Origin: Candidatus Kouleothrix ribensis
GTDB lineage: Bacteria > Chloroflexota > Chloroflexia > Chloroflexales > Roseiflexaceae
Reading direction: 5' to 3'
Length of the DNA stretch: 64,000 nt
Assembly: GCA_016722075.1 (NCBI GenBank)
Contig: JADKGW010000001.1
Location: 496,001-560,000 of the forward strand
The notes below the pieces were generated by a model. The model saw only the letters and a list, made by a program, of their open reading frames with translations, did no database searches and had not been told where the DNA came from. Below are positions 52,266 to 61,030 of this stretch, piece by piece (the stretch's first letter is position 1; every line of letters begins with the position of its first letter). The position numbers and the translations under genes were made by a program.

Positions 52266-53231
52266 ATGATAATGGACAGAATTCCCACATCCGAGATCAC
52301 CCCCGAGTACCTCTTCCGCTCGCGCCGTCAGTTTATTCGTGGCGCTGGCGCGCTGTCGCTCGGTGCTCTGGCACTGGCGGCATGTGGCAGCAGCAGCTCT
52401 ACACCGGCCGCTGTCAATTCGGCAGGTGGCGCTGCGCCTGCCCCAGGGCAAACCAAAGGCACCACCGACGAGCTGGGCGACGCGCTTACACCCTTCGAGG
52501 CAGTAACCGGCTACAATAACTACTACGAGTTCACCACCGACAAAGAGGGCGTGGCGTCACTGGCCCAGAATTTCAAGGTTACGCCGTGGACGCTTGAGAT
52601 CGGTGGGATGGTCGCTAAGCCGCAGAAGATTGCGATCGAGGATCTGCTCAAGCGCTACCCACAAGAAGAGCGCATCTACCGCCACCGCTGCGTCGAAGGC
52701 TGGTCGATGGTGATCCCCTGGACCGGCTTCGCGCTGAACAAGCTGCTCAAAGACGCCGAGCCGACCGCTCAGGCCAAGTATGTGCGCTTCGAGAGCATTC
52801 TGCGGCCCGAGGAAATGCCCGGCCAGCAGAGCGGTTACTATACCTGGCCATATGTCGAAGGTTTGCGCCTCGATGAAGCCATGAACGACTTGGCGCTGAT
52901 GGTCACTGGTGTGTACGGCAAGCCCGCGCTGCCGCAGAGCGGCGCGCCGCTGCGCCTATCCGTGCCCTGGAAGTATGGTTTCAAGAGCATCAAGGCGATC
53001 GTTAAGATCGATCTGGTCGCCGACCAGCCTACCAGCCTGTGGATGGCCGCCGCGCCGAATGAGTATGGCTTCTATGCCAACGTCAATCCAGATGTGCCAC
53101 ATCCACGCTGGTCACAATCGACCGAACGGCGTATCGGCGAGTTGTCGCGCCGCAAGACGCTGCCGTTCAACGGCTATGCCGACCAGGTTGCCCAGCTCTA
53201 TGCCAATATGGATCTGCGTGCCAACTACTGA
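52266..53231 (+). CDS. msrP: MsrP (YedY), molybdopterin-dependent methionine sulfoxide reductase
   Basis: The product has 321 aa; an ATG at 52272 is an alternative start. A Tat-type signal 'SRRQFIRGAG' is followed by a hydrophobic stretch ending 'ALAACGSSS', which suggests a lipoprotein anchor as well. The sulfite-oxidase fold has the Mo-ligand Cys in 'YRHRCVEGWSMVIPWTG'. 'YTWPYVEGLRLDEAMNDLAL' and 'PWKYGFKSIKAIVKI' are typical YedY motifs. It repairs oxidised methionines in exported proteins, taking electrons from the MsrQ haem protein encoded 45 bp downstream. Confidence 0.95.
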   Translation: MIMDRIPTSEITPEYLFRSRRQFIRGAGALSLGALALAACGSSSSTPAAVNSAGGAAPAPGQTKGTTDELGDALTPFEAVTGYNNYYEFTTDKEGVASLAQNFKVTPWTLEIGGMVAKPQKIAIEDLLKRYPQEERIYRHRCVEGWSMVIPWTGFALNKLLKDAEPTAQAKYVRFESILRPEEMPGQQSGYYTWPYVEGLRLDEAMNDLALMVTGVYGKPALPQSGAPLRLSVPWKYGFKSIKAIVKIDLVADQPTSLWMAAAPNEYGFYANVNPDVPHPRWSQSTERRIGELSRRKTLPFNGYADQVAQLYANMDLRANY

Positions 53232-53276
53232 GTAAGCGGTGCGTTATTTCATTCGTTGCTGCCAAAGAAAAAGAGA

Positions 53277-53960
53277 ATGCCCATGTCTTCCACGTCGCTG
53301 AAAAAAACCGCCACCCCGCTTGCCGCGCGCACTCGTTTCACACCATTGGGTATGACACTCGCCACATGGCTGCGCATCGTCGTGCATATCGGCGCGCTCA
53401 TCCCATTGGCCCTGATCCTGTGGGATGCCTATCGCGGCCACCTGACCGCCAATCCGATCCAGGATATTACCTTTCGTACCGGCAAAACGGCGATCACACT
53501 ACTCGTCCTTTCGCTTGTCTGCACGCCGCTCAACACGCTGCTGGGCCTCAAATTCGTGCTGCCCGCGCGCCGGCCGCTAGGACTCTACGCGTTCTTCTAT
53601 GTCTGCCTGCACCTGCTGATCTTCGCGGTGCTCGATTATGGCCTCGATTGGGGTTTGATCCAGCAGACGATCACTGAAAAACGCTATGTGCTGGTCGGGT
53701 TCACTGCGTTTCTCCTGCTGCTGCCGCTCGCCGTCACTTCTACGAAGGGCTGGATGCGGCGCTTGGGTAAGCGCTGGAAGCAGCTGCACCGGCTCGTCTA
53801 TCTCGCGGCAATCCTCGCGGTCGTCCACTTCGTCTGGCTGGTCAAGGCCGATATTCGCGAGCCGCTGTTGTATGGCGCGGCCCTCACGTTGGTGCTGGTG
53901 TTGCGCTTGGCACCGGTACGCCGCGCGATCACCGCCCTGCGCGCCCGCATCGCCCGCTGA
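53277..53960 (+). CDS. msrQ: MsrQ (YedZ), haem-binding membrane partner of MsrP
   Basis: The product is 227 aa from the ATG at 53277; an ATG at 53283 is an alternative. About six membrane helices carry His residues in 'LRIVVHIGALIPL', 'YVCLHLLIFAVLDYG', 'RWKQLHRLVYLAAI' and 'LAVVHFVWLVKAD', the haem b ligands of the YedZ/ferric reductase-like family. It passes electrons from the quinone pool or flavin reductase to MsrP. Gene order msrP-msrQ is the usual one. Confidence 0.93.
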   Translation: MPMSSTSLKKTATPLAARTRFTPLGMTLATWLRIVVHIGALIPLALILWDAYRGHLTANPIQDITFRTGKTAITLLVLSLVCTPLNTLLGLKFVLPARRPLGLYAFFYVCLHLLIFAVLDYGLDWGLIQQTITEKRYVLVGFTAFLLLLPLAVTSTKGWMRRLGKRWKQLHRLVYLAAILAVVHFVWLVKADIREPLLYGAALTLVLVLRLAPVRRAITALRARIAR

Positions 53961-54048
53961 GCAGCATCTGAATCCATCCCCCAACGCATGCAGCGCGTGG
54001 GGTCGCTCCCGCGCGCTGCCGGTCGTCTGGCTGATCGGTGAAATCGGC

Positions 54049-54690
54049 CTAATCGCTCGATGCCATCCTCGCACCTCGCCAGGTCAGCGCCGCCAGGCAG
54101 GCTGCGAGCCAAGCCAGCCCGAGCAGGTATCCGCCGGCTACGTCGCTCAGGTAGTGCTCGCCGAAGTAGAGCCTGGTATAGCCCACCAGCAGCACCAGCC
54201 CGGCTACGCCAGCCACCGCCGCCGTGCGTTGCTCGCGCGCGATGCGGGGGAATACCGCCCACATCAGCAGCCCGTATGCGATCGTCGCCATCATCGCGTG
54301 CCCGCTGGGGAACCCAGTATCGCGCCATAGCACGAATGGTGCGTGCAGCGGCAGCCGTGGCGCTGCCATCATCTGCCGGGCCGCGTAATTCGCCACAAAT
54401 CCGCCCCCTACCACCGCCAGCAAGCCCAGCAAGTCGCTCCAGCTCCGGCGCAGCCAGAGCCACACCGTCAGCTCCAGCATCACAAACACCAGGATCGAAC
54501 GCCCGAACTCGCCGATGATCGACAGCCCGCTCTCGTAGCCGCCGCCGTTGTCGGCGTGCAGCTGCTGCGTGAGCGCAAAATCTAGCCGCGTGAACGCTGG
54601 CTGGTGTACCATGCTTGCCAGCGCCCCCCATCCGATCAGCGCGGCCAGTGCGATCATAAGCCAGAACGTAATCGTTGTACGAGACCGCAT
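54049..54690 (-). CDS. PAP2-family membrane phosphatase
   Basis: The product has 213 aa with about six membrane helices. The phosphatase signature is 'DTGFPSGHAMMATIAYG' (PSGH) and 'YTRLYFGEHYLSDVAGGYLL' (R...H...D), with the first motif probably 'RQMMAAPRLP'. Such enzymes dephosphorylate undecaprenyl pyrophosphate or phosphatidic acid at the outer face of the membrane. It would suit carrier-lipid recycling for the glycan operon nearby, but it is not part of that operon. Confidence 0.9.
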   Translation of the reverse strand: MRSRTTITFWLMIALAALIGWGALASMVHQPAFTRLDFALTQQLHADNGGGYESGLSIIGEFGRSILVFVMLELTVWLWLRRSWSDLLGLLAVVGGGFVANYAARQMMAAPRLPLHAPFVLWRDTGFPSGHAMMATIAYGLLMWAVFPRIAREQRTAAVAGVAGLVLLVGYTRLYFGEHYLSDVAGGYLLGLAWLAACLAALTWRGARMASSD

Positions 54691-54810
54691 CCTCTACTCC
54701 TAAATTGCGTTATATTGAACGAATGAACGTTATGTGTTCGATCAGGTGCATGCACTCGCGTTAGCCGTGGATGTTCTGATTGTGATCAAAGCACAAGGAA
54801 GCACATCACA

Positions 54811-56040
54811 ATGAGCTACACAGGAAATGAGAGCGACCACTGTGTCGATCTGACGATCGTCGGTGCTGGGATTGTGGGGTTGGCCACCGCCCGCGCGCTT
54901 CTCATGCGCTACCCGGCACTACGCCTGGTTGTGCTTGATAAAGAGCCGGCAATTGCTCAGCATCAGACCGGGCGCAACAGCGGCGTTATCCATTCAGGAC
55001 TCTACTACAAGCCTGGCTCACTCAAGGCCCGCCTGTGCGTTCAGGGTGCGGCCGCTATGCTGCGCTACTGCGATGAGCATGGTATCGCATACAACCTCTG
55101 TGGCAAGGTTGTGGTTGCTACCACGCCCGCCGAGCTACCGCGCCTGCGCGAGCTGTATCAACGCGGCATTGCCAATGGCATTACACAGCTCGAGCTGATC
55201 GGCCCCGAGCGCCTGCGTGAGATCGAGCCGCATGCGGTCGGGATCGAGGCGATCTACTCTCCCAACACTGCGATCGTCGATTACCACCGCGTCGCGGAGG
55301 CCTATGCCGCCGATATCCAGTCTATGGGCGGCGAGGTGCGCACTGGCTACGAGGTGCGCCAGATCGCTCGCACTGGCCGGCGTGTCTGGCTCGATTGCCC
55401 GGCTGGTATGATCGAGACACGCTACTTGATTACATGTGCTGGCGTGTATTCCGACCGCATGGCCGCGCTTAGCGGCGCCCCCAGCGAGCCGCGCATTGTG
55501 CCGTTTCGCGGCGATTACTATATTCTGGCGCCTGCGCAGCGCCACCTGATCAATGCACTGATCTACCCGGTGCCCGACCCAGCTTTCCCGTTCCTGGGTG
55601 TCCACTCAACCCTCAAGGTCGATGGCTCGATCTGGCTTGGCCCGAATGCCGTGCTGGCGTTTGGTCGCGAGGGCTATCGGCGCTACGATGTCAATCTGCC
55701 CGATCTGGTCGATGCGCTGGGCTATCGCGGCTTTCAGCGCCTGGCCCGCAGCTACTGGCGCGTCGGTATGAACGAGATGGTGCGCGATTGGAGTAAGCGG
55801 CTGTTTGTCGCCGCCGTCCAGCGCTTTGTGCCTGCGATCACTGCCGATGGAGTTGTGGCTGGCCCGGCCGGTATTCGCGCGCAGGCGCTTGCGCCCGATG
55901 GAAGTATGGTCGACGATTTTGTGTTTCATCAGGAGGGGCCGGTGATTCATGTGCGCAATGCGCCTTCGCCAGGCGCCACTTCGTCGCTTATGATCGCCGA
56001 GATGATCAGTGATATGGCTGCAAAGGCGTTCGATCTGTAA
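54811..56040 (+). CDS. lhgO: L-2-hydroxyglutarate oxidase (LhgO)
   Basis: The product has 409 aa. The FAD-binding 'LTIVGAGIVGLATARALLMR' is at the N-terminus. 'QHQTGRNSGVIHSGLYYKPG' is characteristic of the LhgO/L2HGDH family, as are 'FRGDYYILAP' and 'VHSTLKVDGSIWLGPNAVLA'. It oxidises L-2-hydroxyglutarate to 2-oxoglutarate with electrons to the membrane quinone pool or oxygen. This is a metabolite-repair role, with no evident tie to its neighbours. Confidence 0.93.
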   Translation: MSYTGNESDHCVDLTIVGAGIVGLATARALLMRYPALRLVVLDKEPAIAQHQTGRNSGVIHSGLYYKPGSLKARLCVQGAAAMLRYCDEHGIAYNLCGKVVVATTPAELPRLRELYQRGIANGITQLELIGPERLREIEPHAVGIEAIYSPNTAIVDYHRVAEAYAADIQSMGGEVRTGYEVRQIARTGRRVWLDCPAGMIETRYLITCAGVYSDRMAALSGAPSEPRIVPFRGDYYILAPAQRHLINALIYPVPDPAFPFLGVHSTLKVDGSIWLGPNAVLAFGREGYRRYDVNLPDLVDALGYRGFQRLARSYWRVGMNEMVRDWSKRLFVAAVQRFVPAITADGVVAGPAGIRAQALAPDGSMVDDFVFHQEGPVIHVRNAPSPGATSSLMIAEMISDMAAKAFDL

Positions 56041-56094
56041 ACGCGGGTATTGCTGAATTTGCCGACGTACCGAGCGGCCGCAGGCACATGCTTG

Positions 56095-56121
56095 CCAGCT
56101 ACGCGGCCACTGCGTAGCTGG
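56095..56121. terminator. Hairpin between convergent lhgO and acetyltransferase genes
   Basis: A perfect 10-bp stem (56095-56104 with 56112-56121) with a 7-base loop lies midway between the two stop codons. There is no T-tract. Confidence 0.55.
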
Positions 56122-56143
56122 TGTTGCTTACAGGGGCGTATAA

Positions 56144-56710
56144 TCAGGCGCGGGCCAGCGCTGCGATTTCGCTCTCGGTCAGCGCGCGCGCTTCCTCCTG
56201 GTTCGCGCAGCGCACGCCCCCAGCACTCACATACCCCACGATTCGCGCCGGGTTGCCCAGTACGATTGCATGCTCGGGTACATCGCGCGTCACCACCGCG
56301 CCCGCGCCAACCAGCGCCCACCGCCCGATTGTCACGCCTGTCACCACCACGCTGCCCGCGCCGAGCGCAGCGCCATAGCATACCAGGGTTGTGCCTACAT
56401 GCCAGTCGCTTGCACTCTTCAGTGTGCCGTCCGGGTTGATCGCGCGTGGCACACGGTCGTTCGTGAAAATGACATGCGGGCCGATAAATACGCCATCTTC
56501 GACGGTAAGGCCGGTGTATAACGAGGCGTTGTTCTGAATTTTCACATTGTCGCCAACAGCGACATCACATTCGATATAGACATTGCGGGCGATAATGCAG
56601 TTTGCGCCGACATGCGCGCGCTCGCGGATCTGTACATGGCTCCATACACGTGTGCCTGCGCCAATCTCGGCGGCCGGCGACACATCGGCGGTTGGGTGGA
56701 TGATGGCCAT
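56144..56710 (-). CDS. Left-handed beta-helix acetyltransferase (WlbB/WbpD-like)
   Basis: The product has 188 aa. Hexapeptide repeats run through the whole chain ('AEIGAGTRVWSHVQIRERA', 'CDVAVGDNVKIQNNASLYTG', 'VEDGVFIGPHVIFTNDRVPR', 'GVTIGRWALVGAGAVVTRDV'). The 'KIQNNASLY...GPHVIFTND' pattern is typical of enzymes that N-acetylate a 3-amino sugar nucleotide, such as UDP-3-amino glucuronate or dTDP-3-amino sugars. It ends the glycan operon. The upstream DegT aminotransferase could make its amino-sugar substrate. Confidence 0.88.
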   Translation of the reverse strand: MAIIHPTADVSPAAEIGAGTRVWSHVQIRERAHVGANCIIARNVYIECDVAVGDNVKIQNNASLYTGLTVEDGVFIGPHVIFTNDRVPRAINPDGTLKSASDWHVGTTLVCYGAALGAGSVVVTGVTIGRWALVGAGAVVTRDVPEHAIVLGNPARIVGYVSAGGVRCANQEEARALTESEIAALARA

Positions 56711-56807
56711 AGCTATTTCCTTTGGTGAAGGTCGTATACGTGTGGGCTACACCGCGCGGGCCGATCGGGGCGTTACATTCCCCAGAAATGCCTATGCTAC
56801 CGGCATT

Positions 56808-57779
56808 CTAGGATGGCTCTGGTCGGGCTGTGGCGGCCGGCCGTGCGGCTGTGCGTAGCGGCCAGGCGCGCAGGCATCCCAGCAGCGCATGCGGCGGCGA
56901 GCAGCGCAGTGCGTAGTAGATGCTGCGGTAGGCCCGCGCATGCGCGCCGGCTGCGTAGTTCATGCGCGCGTAGTTCAGAAAGGCCGCCGCCCACCAGCCG
57001 CGATGCCGCCATAGGATCGGCCGTAGTCGTAGCTGCGTGATCAGCCCTAGCGGCCGGGTGTGCCGCCGGAAGATCGTCACCATGGCCGGGAACCGCCGCC
57101 ACGACAGCTGCTCCTCTGCTGTGCTGCGCTGGCGAAATAGTAATACCGGCTGTTCGACCCGGCCGATCGGGTGGCGCCGGGCTACGCGCAACAGCCAGTC
57201 CCAGTCGGTGTCCCCGCTCAGGCTGGCATCCATTTCGCCGGCTTCGCGTGCGATGGTTGTACGCGTCACGATCGTGCCAACCTGTGGCCAGTAGCTCAGC
57301 AGATCTTCGAACAGCCAGCCGGAGGGTAGCGGCCCGGCCGGCACCGGCTCGCCGAACGGCAGCATCGCCTCATTCACAAGCTGGGCCTGTGCATGCGCTG
57401 CGCCAAACTCGGGGTGCTGCTCGAGTAGCGCCAGCTGGGGTGTAATGTTGTTCGGTAGCCACGCATCGTCGTCGTCCAGCAGTGTCACATAGTCGCCACG
57501 GGCGGCGCGTATTCCCATGTTGCGCGCCTGTGCCATGCCTACGCCGCTGGTGCGCATGTAGCGTACCGGGTAGCCTGCTACCACGCTGGGCGTATCATCG
57601 GTCGAGCCGTCGTCGACCACCAGCACCTCAAGTTCGAATGTTTGCCGCTCGGCCACCAGCACGCTCTCGATCGCTTGCTTGAGAAATACCGAGCGGTTGC
57701 GTGTTGTAATGATCACCGAAACAAGCGGCTTTGCCTGCCCAGTGTGCTCGGCCGCGCCGCGCTGGGTGCCGTGGATCAT
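56808..57779 (-). CDS. Family 2 glycosyltransferase
   Basis: The product is 323 aa from the ATG at 57777-57779 with GGAG six bases upstream; a TTG at 57791 would add four residues. The GT-A core is 'VSVIITTRNRSVFLKQAIES', 'VLVVDDGSTDDTPSVV' and 'DYVTLLDDDDAWLPNNI' (the DxD metal site). It transfers a nucleotide sugar in the cytosol to a growing surface glycan. The C-terminus has an amphipathic, Arg-rich region that may touch the membrane. Confidence 0.9.
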   Translation of the reverse strand: MIHGTQRGAAEHTGQAKPLVSVIITTRNRSVFLKQAIESVLVAERQTFELEVLVVDDGSTDDTPSVVAGYPVRYMRTSGVGMAQARNMGIRAARGDYVTLLDDDDAWLPNNITPQLALLEQHPEFGAAHAQAQLVNEAMLPFGEPVPAGPLPSGWLFEDLLSYWPQVGTIVTRTTIAREAGEMDASLSGDTDWDWLLRVARRHPIGRVEQPVLLFRQRSTAEEQLSWRRFPAMVTIFRRHTRPLGLITQLRLRPILWRHRGWWAAAFLNYARMNYAAGAHARAYRSIYYALRCSPPHALLGCLRAWPLRTAARPAATARPEPS

Positions 57780-57805
57780 GATCTGCTCCAATCGCCGTTT
57801 CCGGC

Positions 57806-58591
57806 TTATCGCCGCTCTGCTGCTGCCGCGCGCGGTGTGCCGGCCGGATGCGCTGCTGGCGCGGCGCTTGGCGCGTAGGCCGGGATGCCCAGCAGCTCTG
57901 GCACCGTGACAAACTCATAGCCGTCGGCGCGCAGCGCCGGCACGATCCGCTTGATCGCATGAGTCGTCTCGGTTTTATGCCAGTATTCGACGCCGGCATT
58001 CGCGTCGTGGAACAGCAGGATCGAGCCGGGCCGTGTGATCTTGCGCGCATCCTCGGCCACCATCGCGCCATCAGGCTCGGGCAGCTGCCAGTCGAGTGTG
58101 TAGACATCCCAGCCAATTACTGCGTAGCCGCGCTGGGTCAATCGCCGGCCTTCCCAAGGCGTCAGCCAGCCCCACGGCGGCCGGTACAGCCGTGGCCGGC
58201 ACCCAATCACGTCGCGGATGAGCTCGGCGCCGCCGTCGATGTGCCGAACGTCGCTGCCTGGCCGGATACCCGCTTTACGGCTATGCTCCAGCGAGTGGTT
58301 GCCGATCACGTGCCCGGCATGAAATGCGCGGGCCACTACGTCGGGATGCCAGCGTGTATTCACGCCAACACAGAAGAATGTGCCTTTGACATCCAGTTCG
58401 CCCATTGCGTCGAGTAGCTCTTCCGTGCAGGGTTTGCTCGGGCCGTCGTCGAATGTCAGTGCGATTTTGCGCACATTGCGCGGGCCGTGGTTGTGGAAGT
58501 AGCCGCTGCCGCCGTATGGCGGGCTGAGCAGCAGTGTGCCGGTTTTGTTAATCGCTGTGGTGAGTAGCTGTTTGGGATTAAACGCTATCAT
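57806..58591 (-). CDS. NodB-domain polysaccharide deacetylase (CE4)
   Basis: The product has 261 aa. Motif 1 is 'IALTFDDGPSKPCTEELLDA'. Motif 2 is 'GHVIGNHSLEHSRKAGI', with metal His residues. Motif 3 is 'CRPRLYRPPWGWLTPWEG', and motif 5 is 'GSILLFHDANAG'. It removes acetyl groups from GlcNAc-type residues. No signal peptide is clear, so it may work inside the cell on a precursor. Its start codon overlaps the stop of the preceding glycosyltransferase (ATGA), so the two are coupled. Confidence 0.92.
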   Translation of the reverse strand: MIAFNPKQLLTTAINKTGTLLLSPPYGGSGYFHNHGPRNVRKIALTFDDGPSKPCTEELLDAMGELDVKGTFFCVGVNTRWHPDVVARAFHAGHVIGNHSLEHSRKAGIRPGSDVRHIDGGAELIRDVIGCRPRLYRPPWGWLTPWEGRRLTQRGYAVIGWDVYTLDWQLPEPDGAMVAEDARKITRPGSILLFHDANAGVEYWHKTETTHAIKRIVPALRADGYEFVTVPELLGIPAYAPSAAPAAHPAGTPRAAAAERR

Positions 58592-59736
58592 GCGTTGTCG
58601 CTCCTTCCAACACGAACTCCGAGAGTTGGCCGCTTGCGCAGGTCGGCGATCTGCCGCAGGTACCCGAACGTGCGCGCTGCGTTCCGCCGCAGATCGAAGC
58701 GCTGCTCTGCAAGCACACGCGATTGGGTGCCCATCGCCACGCGCCGCTGCTCGTCCGCAAACATGGCTGTGATCGCCTGGCCCAACTCTTGCGGGTTATT
58801 GCTCGGCACGATCAATCCGTTGCGCCCAACTTCGACAATATCTGCGACGCCGCCGACATCACTTGTGATTACCGGTAGCCCCGCGCCCATGGCCTCGATC
58901 GTCGCGATGCCGAAGCATTCGCCTAAGCTCGGCAGTACAAAGAGATCGCTCTGGTGGTACAGGCTAAGCAAATTGGTCGAGTTCGGCTGCATGTCGCGGT
59001 AGATCTGCAGCCCCGGCGCCGTTTCGACCGGCTCGCGTGTGACGATGTGCAGCGTATATGCTCCGGCCGGCTGGTGCCGAAACCAGTCCAACAGCACATG
59101 CCCACCTTTTCGGCGGAAGTCGCCGCCGACAAATAGGATGCGCCGTGCCTGACTCGCATCCCGTGCCACGCGCTCGGGCGCGGGCTTCCAGAAGTCGAGC
59201 TTGATCCCCGGCGGGTTGACAATCACATTGTTGGCGGCGATACCATAGTCGTGGATGGCAGAGTGTTTGGCCCAGTTCGACCATGCCTGCAACAGCGTGG
59301 CCGACTGCATCATGCGCTGCGAAAGCCGCCACTTCAGGTGCGCGATCGGTGTTGGATCAGCCTGTCCGGGTGAATATGCCTCCATCTGGTCGATCTGATG
59401 GGGCGTCGCATCGAAGTCGATCAGCGTCGGGATGCGCCTGAAGGTGCGCGAGAAAAACACCCCGACCGATGCGTTGCTGAACAGCGCGTCGAAGTGCTGC
59501 CCTCTGAGCGCTTTGTGCGTCTCCCAGGCTCCGCGCGAGATCCCTGAGAAATACGACGGCACGAATGGCGCGAGCCGCTCGCGCAGTTTCTCGATCGCCC
59601 CGCCAGATTTATAGTAGTGAATCTCATGCCAGCTGGTATTCAGCCCGATTTCGTGCCGGGCCGCCTCGCGCAGGTTGTGGTAGTTGGTCACATGCCCTGC
59701 GATCTGATCCATCAGAAAGCCGATCTGGTAGGCCAT
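58588..59736 (-). CDS. Family 4 glycosyltransferase
   Basis: The product has 382 aa. The C-terminal GT-B domain holds 'RRILFVGGDFRRKGGHVLLD', 'SLYHQSDLFVLPSLGECFGI' and 'ATIEAMGAGLPVITSDVGGV', the GT4 Glu-x7-Glu type motif. The N-terminal acceptor domain begins 'MAYQIGFLMDQIAGHVTNYH'. Four-base overlap with the deacetylase gene and a 15-bp gap to the upstream GT4 gene place it firmly in the operon. Sugar and linkage are unknown. Confidence 0.9.
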   Translation of the reverse strand: MAYQIGFLMDQIAGHVTNYHNLREAARHEIGLNTSWHEIHYYKSGGAIEKLRERLAPFVPSYFSGISRGAWETHKALRGQHFDALFSNASVGVFFSRTFRRIPTLIDFDATPHQIDQMEAYSPGQADPTPIAHLKWRLSQRMMQSATLLQAWSNWAKHSAIHDYGIAANNVIVNPPGIKLDFWKPAPERVARDASQARRILFVGGDFRRKGGHVLLDWFRHQPAGAYTLHIVTREPVETAPGLQIYRDMQPNSTNLLSLYHQSDLFVLPSLGECFGIATIEAMGAGLPVITSDVGGVADIVEVGRNGLIVPSNNPQELGQAITAMFADEQRRVAMGTQSRVLAEQRFDLRRNAARTFGYLRQIADLRKRPTLGVRVGRSDNA

Positions 59737-59751
59737 AGCTGTGATCTGCTC

Positions 59752-60939
59752 CTACGCTTCCGATGAGCTGTACAGGTTGCCGAGCGTGCGCGCCACTTGC
59801 TGCGCCGAGAATGTATCGGCGATCCGTTGGTAGGCTGCCTCGCCCATGCTCTTTCGCAAGGCTGCATCTTGCAAGAGCCGAATGACATACGCGGCGATCG
59901 AATCGGGCTTGCGCGGCTCAGCGCAGAATCCGCTCACGCCATGGATTACTGCCTCACCCTCGCCGCCAAATGTGATCACCACGGCCCGCCGCATTGCCAT
60001 CGCTTCGAGCAGGCCGATCGACATCGAGCCAACTGGCACCGGCAGCACGAATACATCGATCAGCCCAAGGTATGGCCGTGGGTCGCGCTGGAAGCCGACG
60101 AAGCCGACACTATCGGCCAGCCCTAGCTGGGCCACTTGCGCCTGGAGCGCTTCGCGCAACGATCCGTCGCCAACCATCAGAAGGTAGGCGTTTGGGCATG
60201 CAGCCTTGATCGCGGGTAGTGCGTCGATCAGGTAGCTGAGCCCTTTCTCAGGCTCGAACCGCACGACGGTGCCTAGCACCAACGCGCCCTCTGGGATCTG
60301 GTGCCTGGCCCGTAGCTCTGCCAGGGTTGCTGCAGCTATTGGTGGGAAGTCGTCGAGATCGACCCCATTGTTGACTACCAGCGTGCGCTCGGCAGGCGTG
60401 TAGATCCGTTCTGCACGGGCTTGGTAGTTCTTCTCCGAGACGCATACAATCCCATCGACTGCGTGGCTTACCGCTGCGCGTACCATGCGCTCGGCCCATG
60501 GCAGCGCGCTGTCAGGCGCCAGGTGTTCAGTCACATAGATGCGCTTGACGCCCGCCATGCGTGCGGCCAGCAGCGCACCGACCTGCCCGCGATACGTTGT
60601 CGAGTGCATGTGCATCACGTCGATGCGCCAGGTGCGTAGCAGGTGAAATAGGCGTAGGTACTCGCCTGGCAGATCGAGCAGGCCATGGCGCCGGTCGGGG
60701 GTCACCTTCGCGATCTGATCAGACTCGCGCGCCAGCGATTGGTAGAATGGCTCGGTCGCCTCCCATTCCGGGCAGATGCTGAAAACCTCGAATCGCGCCC
60801 GGTCGAGGTGCCGTGCGAGCAGCTCGACATGCTCTTCCATGCCGCCAACCGCGACACTGTTCGTGAACAGGAGCACGCGTTTTTTGATCGTCGTCGCCTC
60901 AGCCGGCGCGGCTCTCATAGCAATTGCATTTTCTTTCAT
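59752..60939 (-). CDS. Family 4 glycosyltransferase
   Basis: The product is about 395 aa from the ATG at 60937-60939. Earlier in-frame ATGs at 60954 and 60984 are possible and no ribosome-binding site decides between them. The opening 'RVLLFTNSVAVGGMEEHVEL' is the GT4 N-terminal glycine loop. The C-terminal 'LVLGTVVRFEPEKGLSYLID', 'YLLMVGDGSLREAL' and 'SMSIGLLEAMAMRRAVVITF' form the donor-binding half. It probably adds a further residue of the same glycan. Confidence 0.9.
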   Translation of the reverse strand: MKENAIAMRAAPAEATTIKKRVLLFTNSVAVGGMEEHVELLARHLDRARFEVFSICPEWEATEPFYQSLARESDQIAKVTPDRRHGLLDLPGEYLRLFHLLRTWRIDVMHMHSTTYRGQVGALLAARMAGVKRIYVTEHLAPDSALPWAERMVRAAVSHAVDGIVCVSEKNYQARAERIYTPAERTLVVNNGVDLDDFPPIAAATLAELRARHQIPEGALVLGTVVRFEPEKGLSYLIDALPAIKAACPNAYLLMVGDGSLREALQAQVAQLGLADSVGFVGFQRDPRPYLGLIDVFVLPVPVGSMSIGLLEAMAMRRAVVITFGGEGEAVIHGVSGFCAEPRKPDSIAAYVIRLLQDAALRKSMGEAAYQRIADTFSAQQVARTLGNLYSSSEA

Positions 60940-61030
60940 ACGCAACCCACGCATCTCCTTCACATGTGCGGTGAGGCATGCCATGCCGATGTACCGCTGC
61001 TCTAGCCGCACCCGGCCCAACCGTCAAACT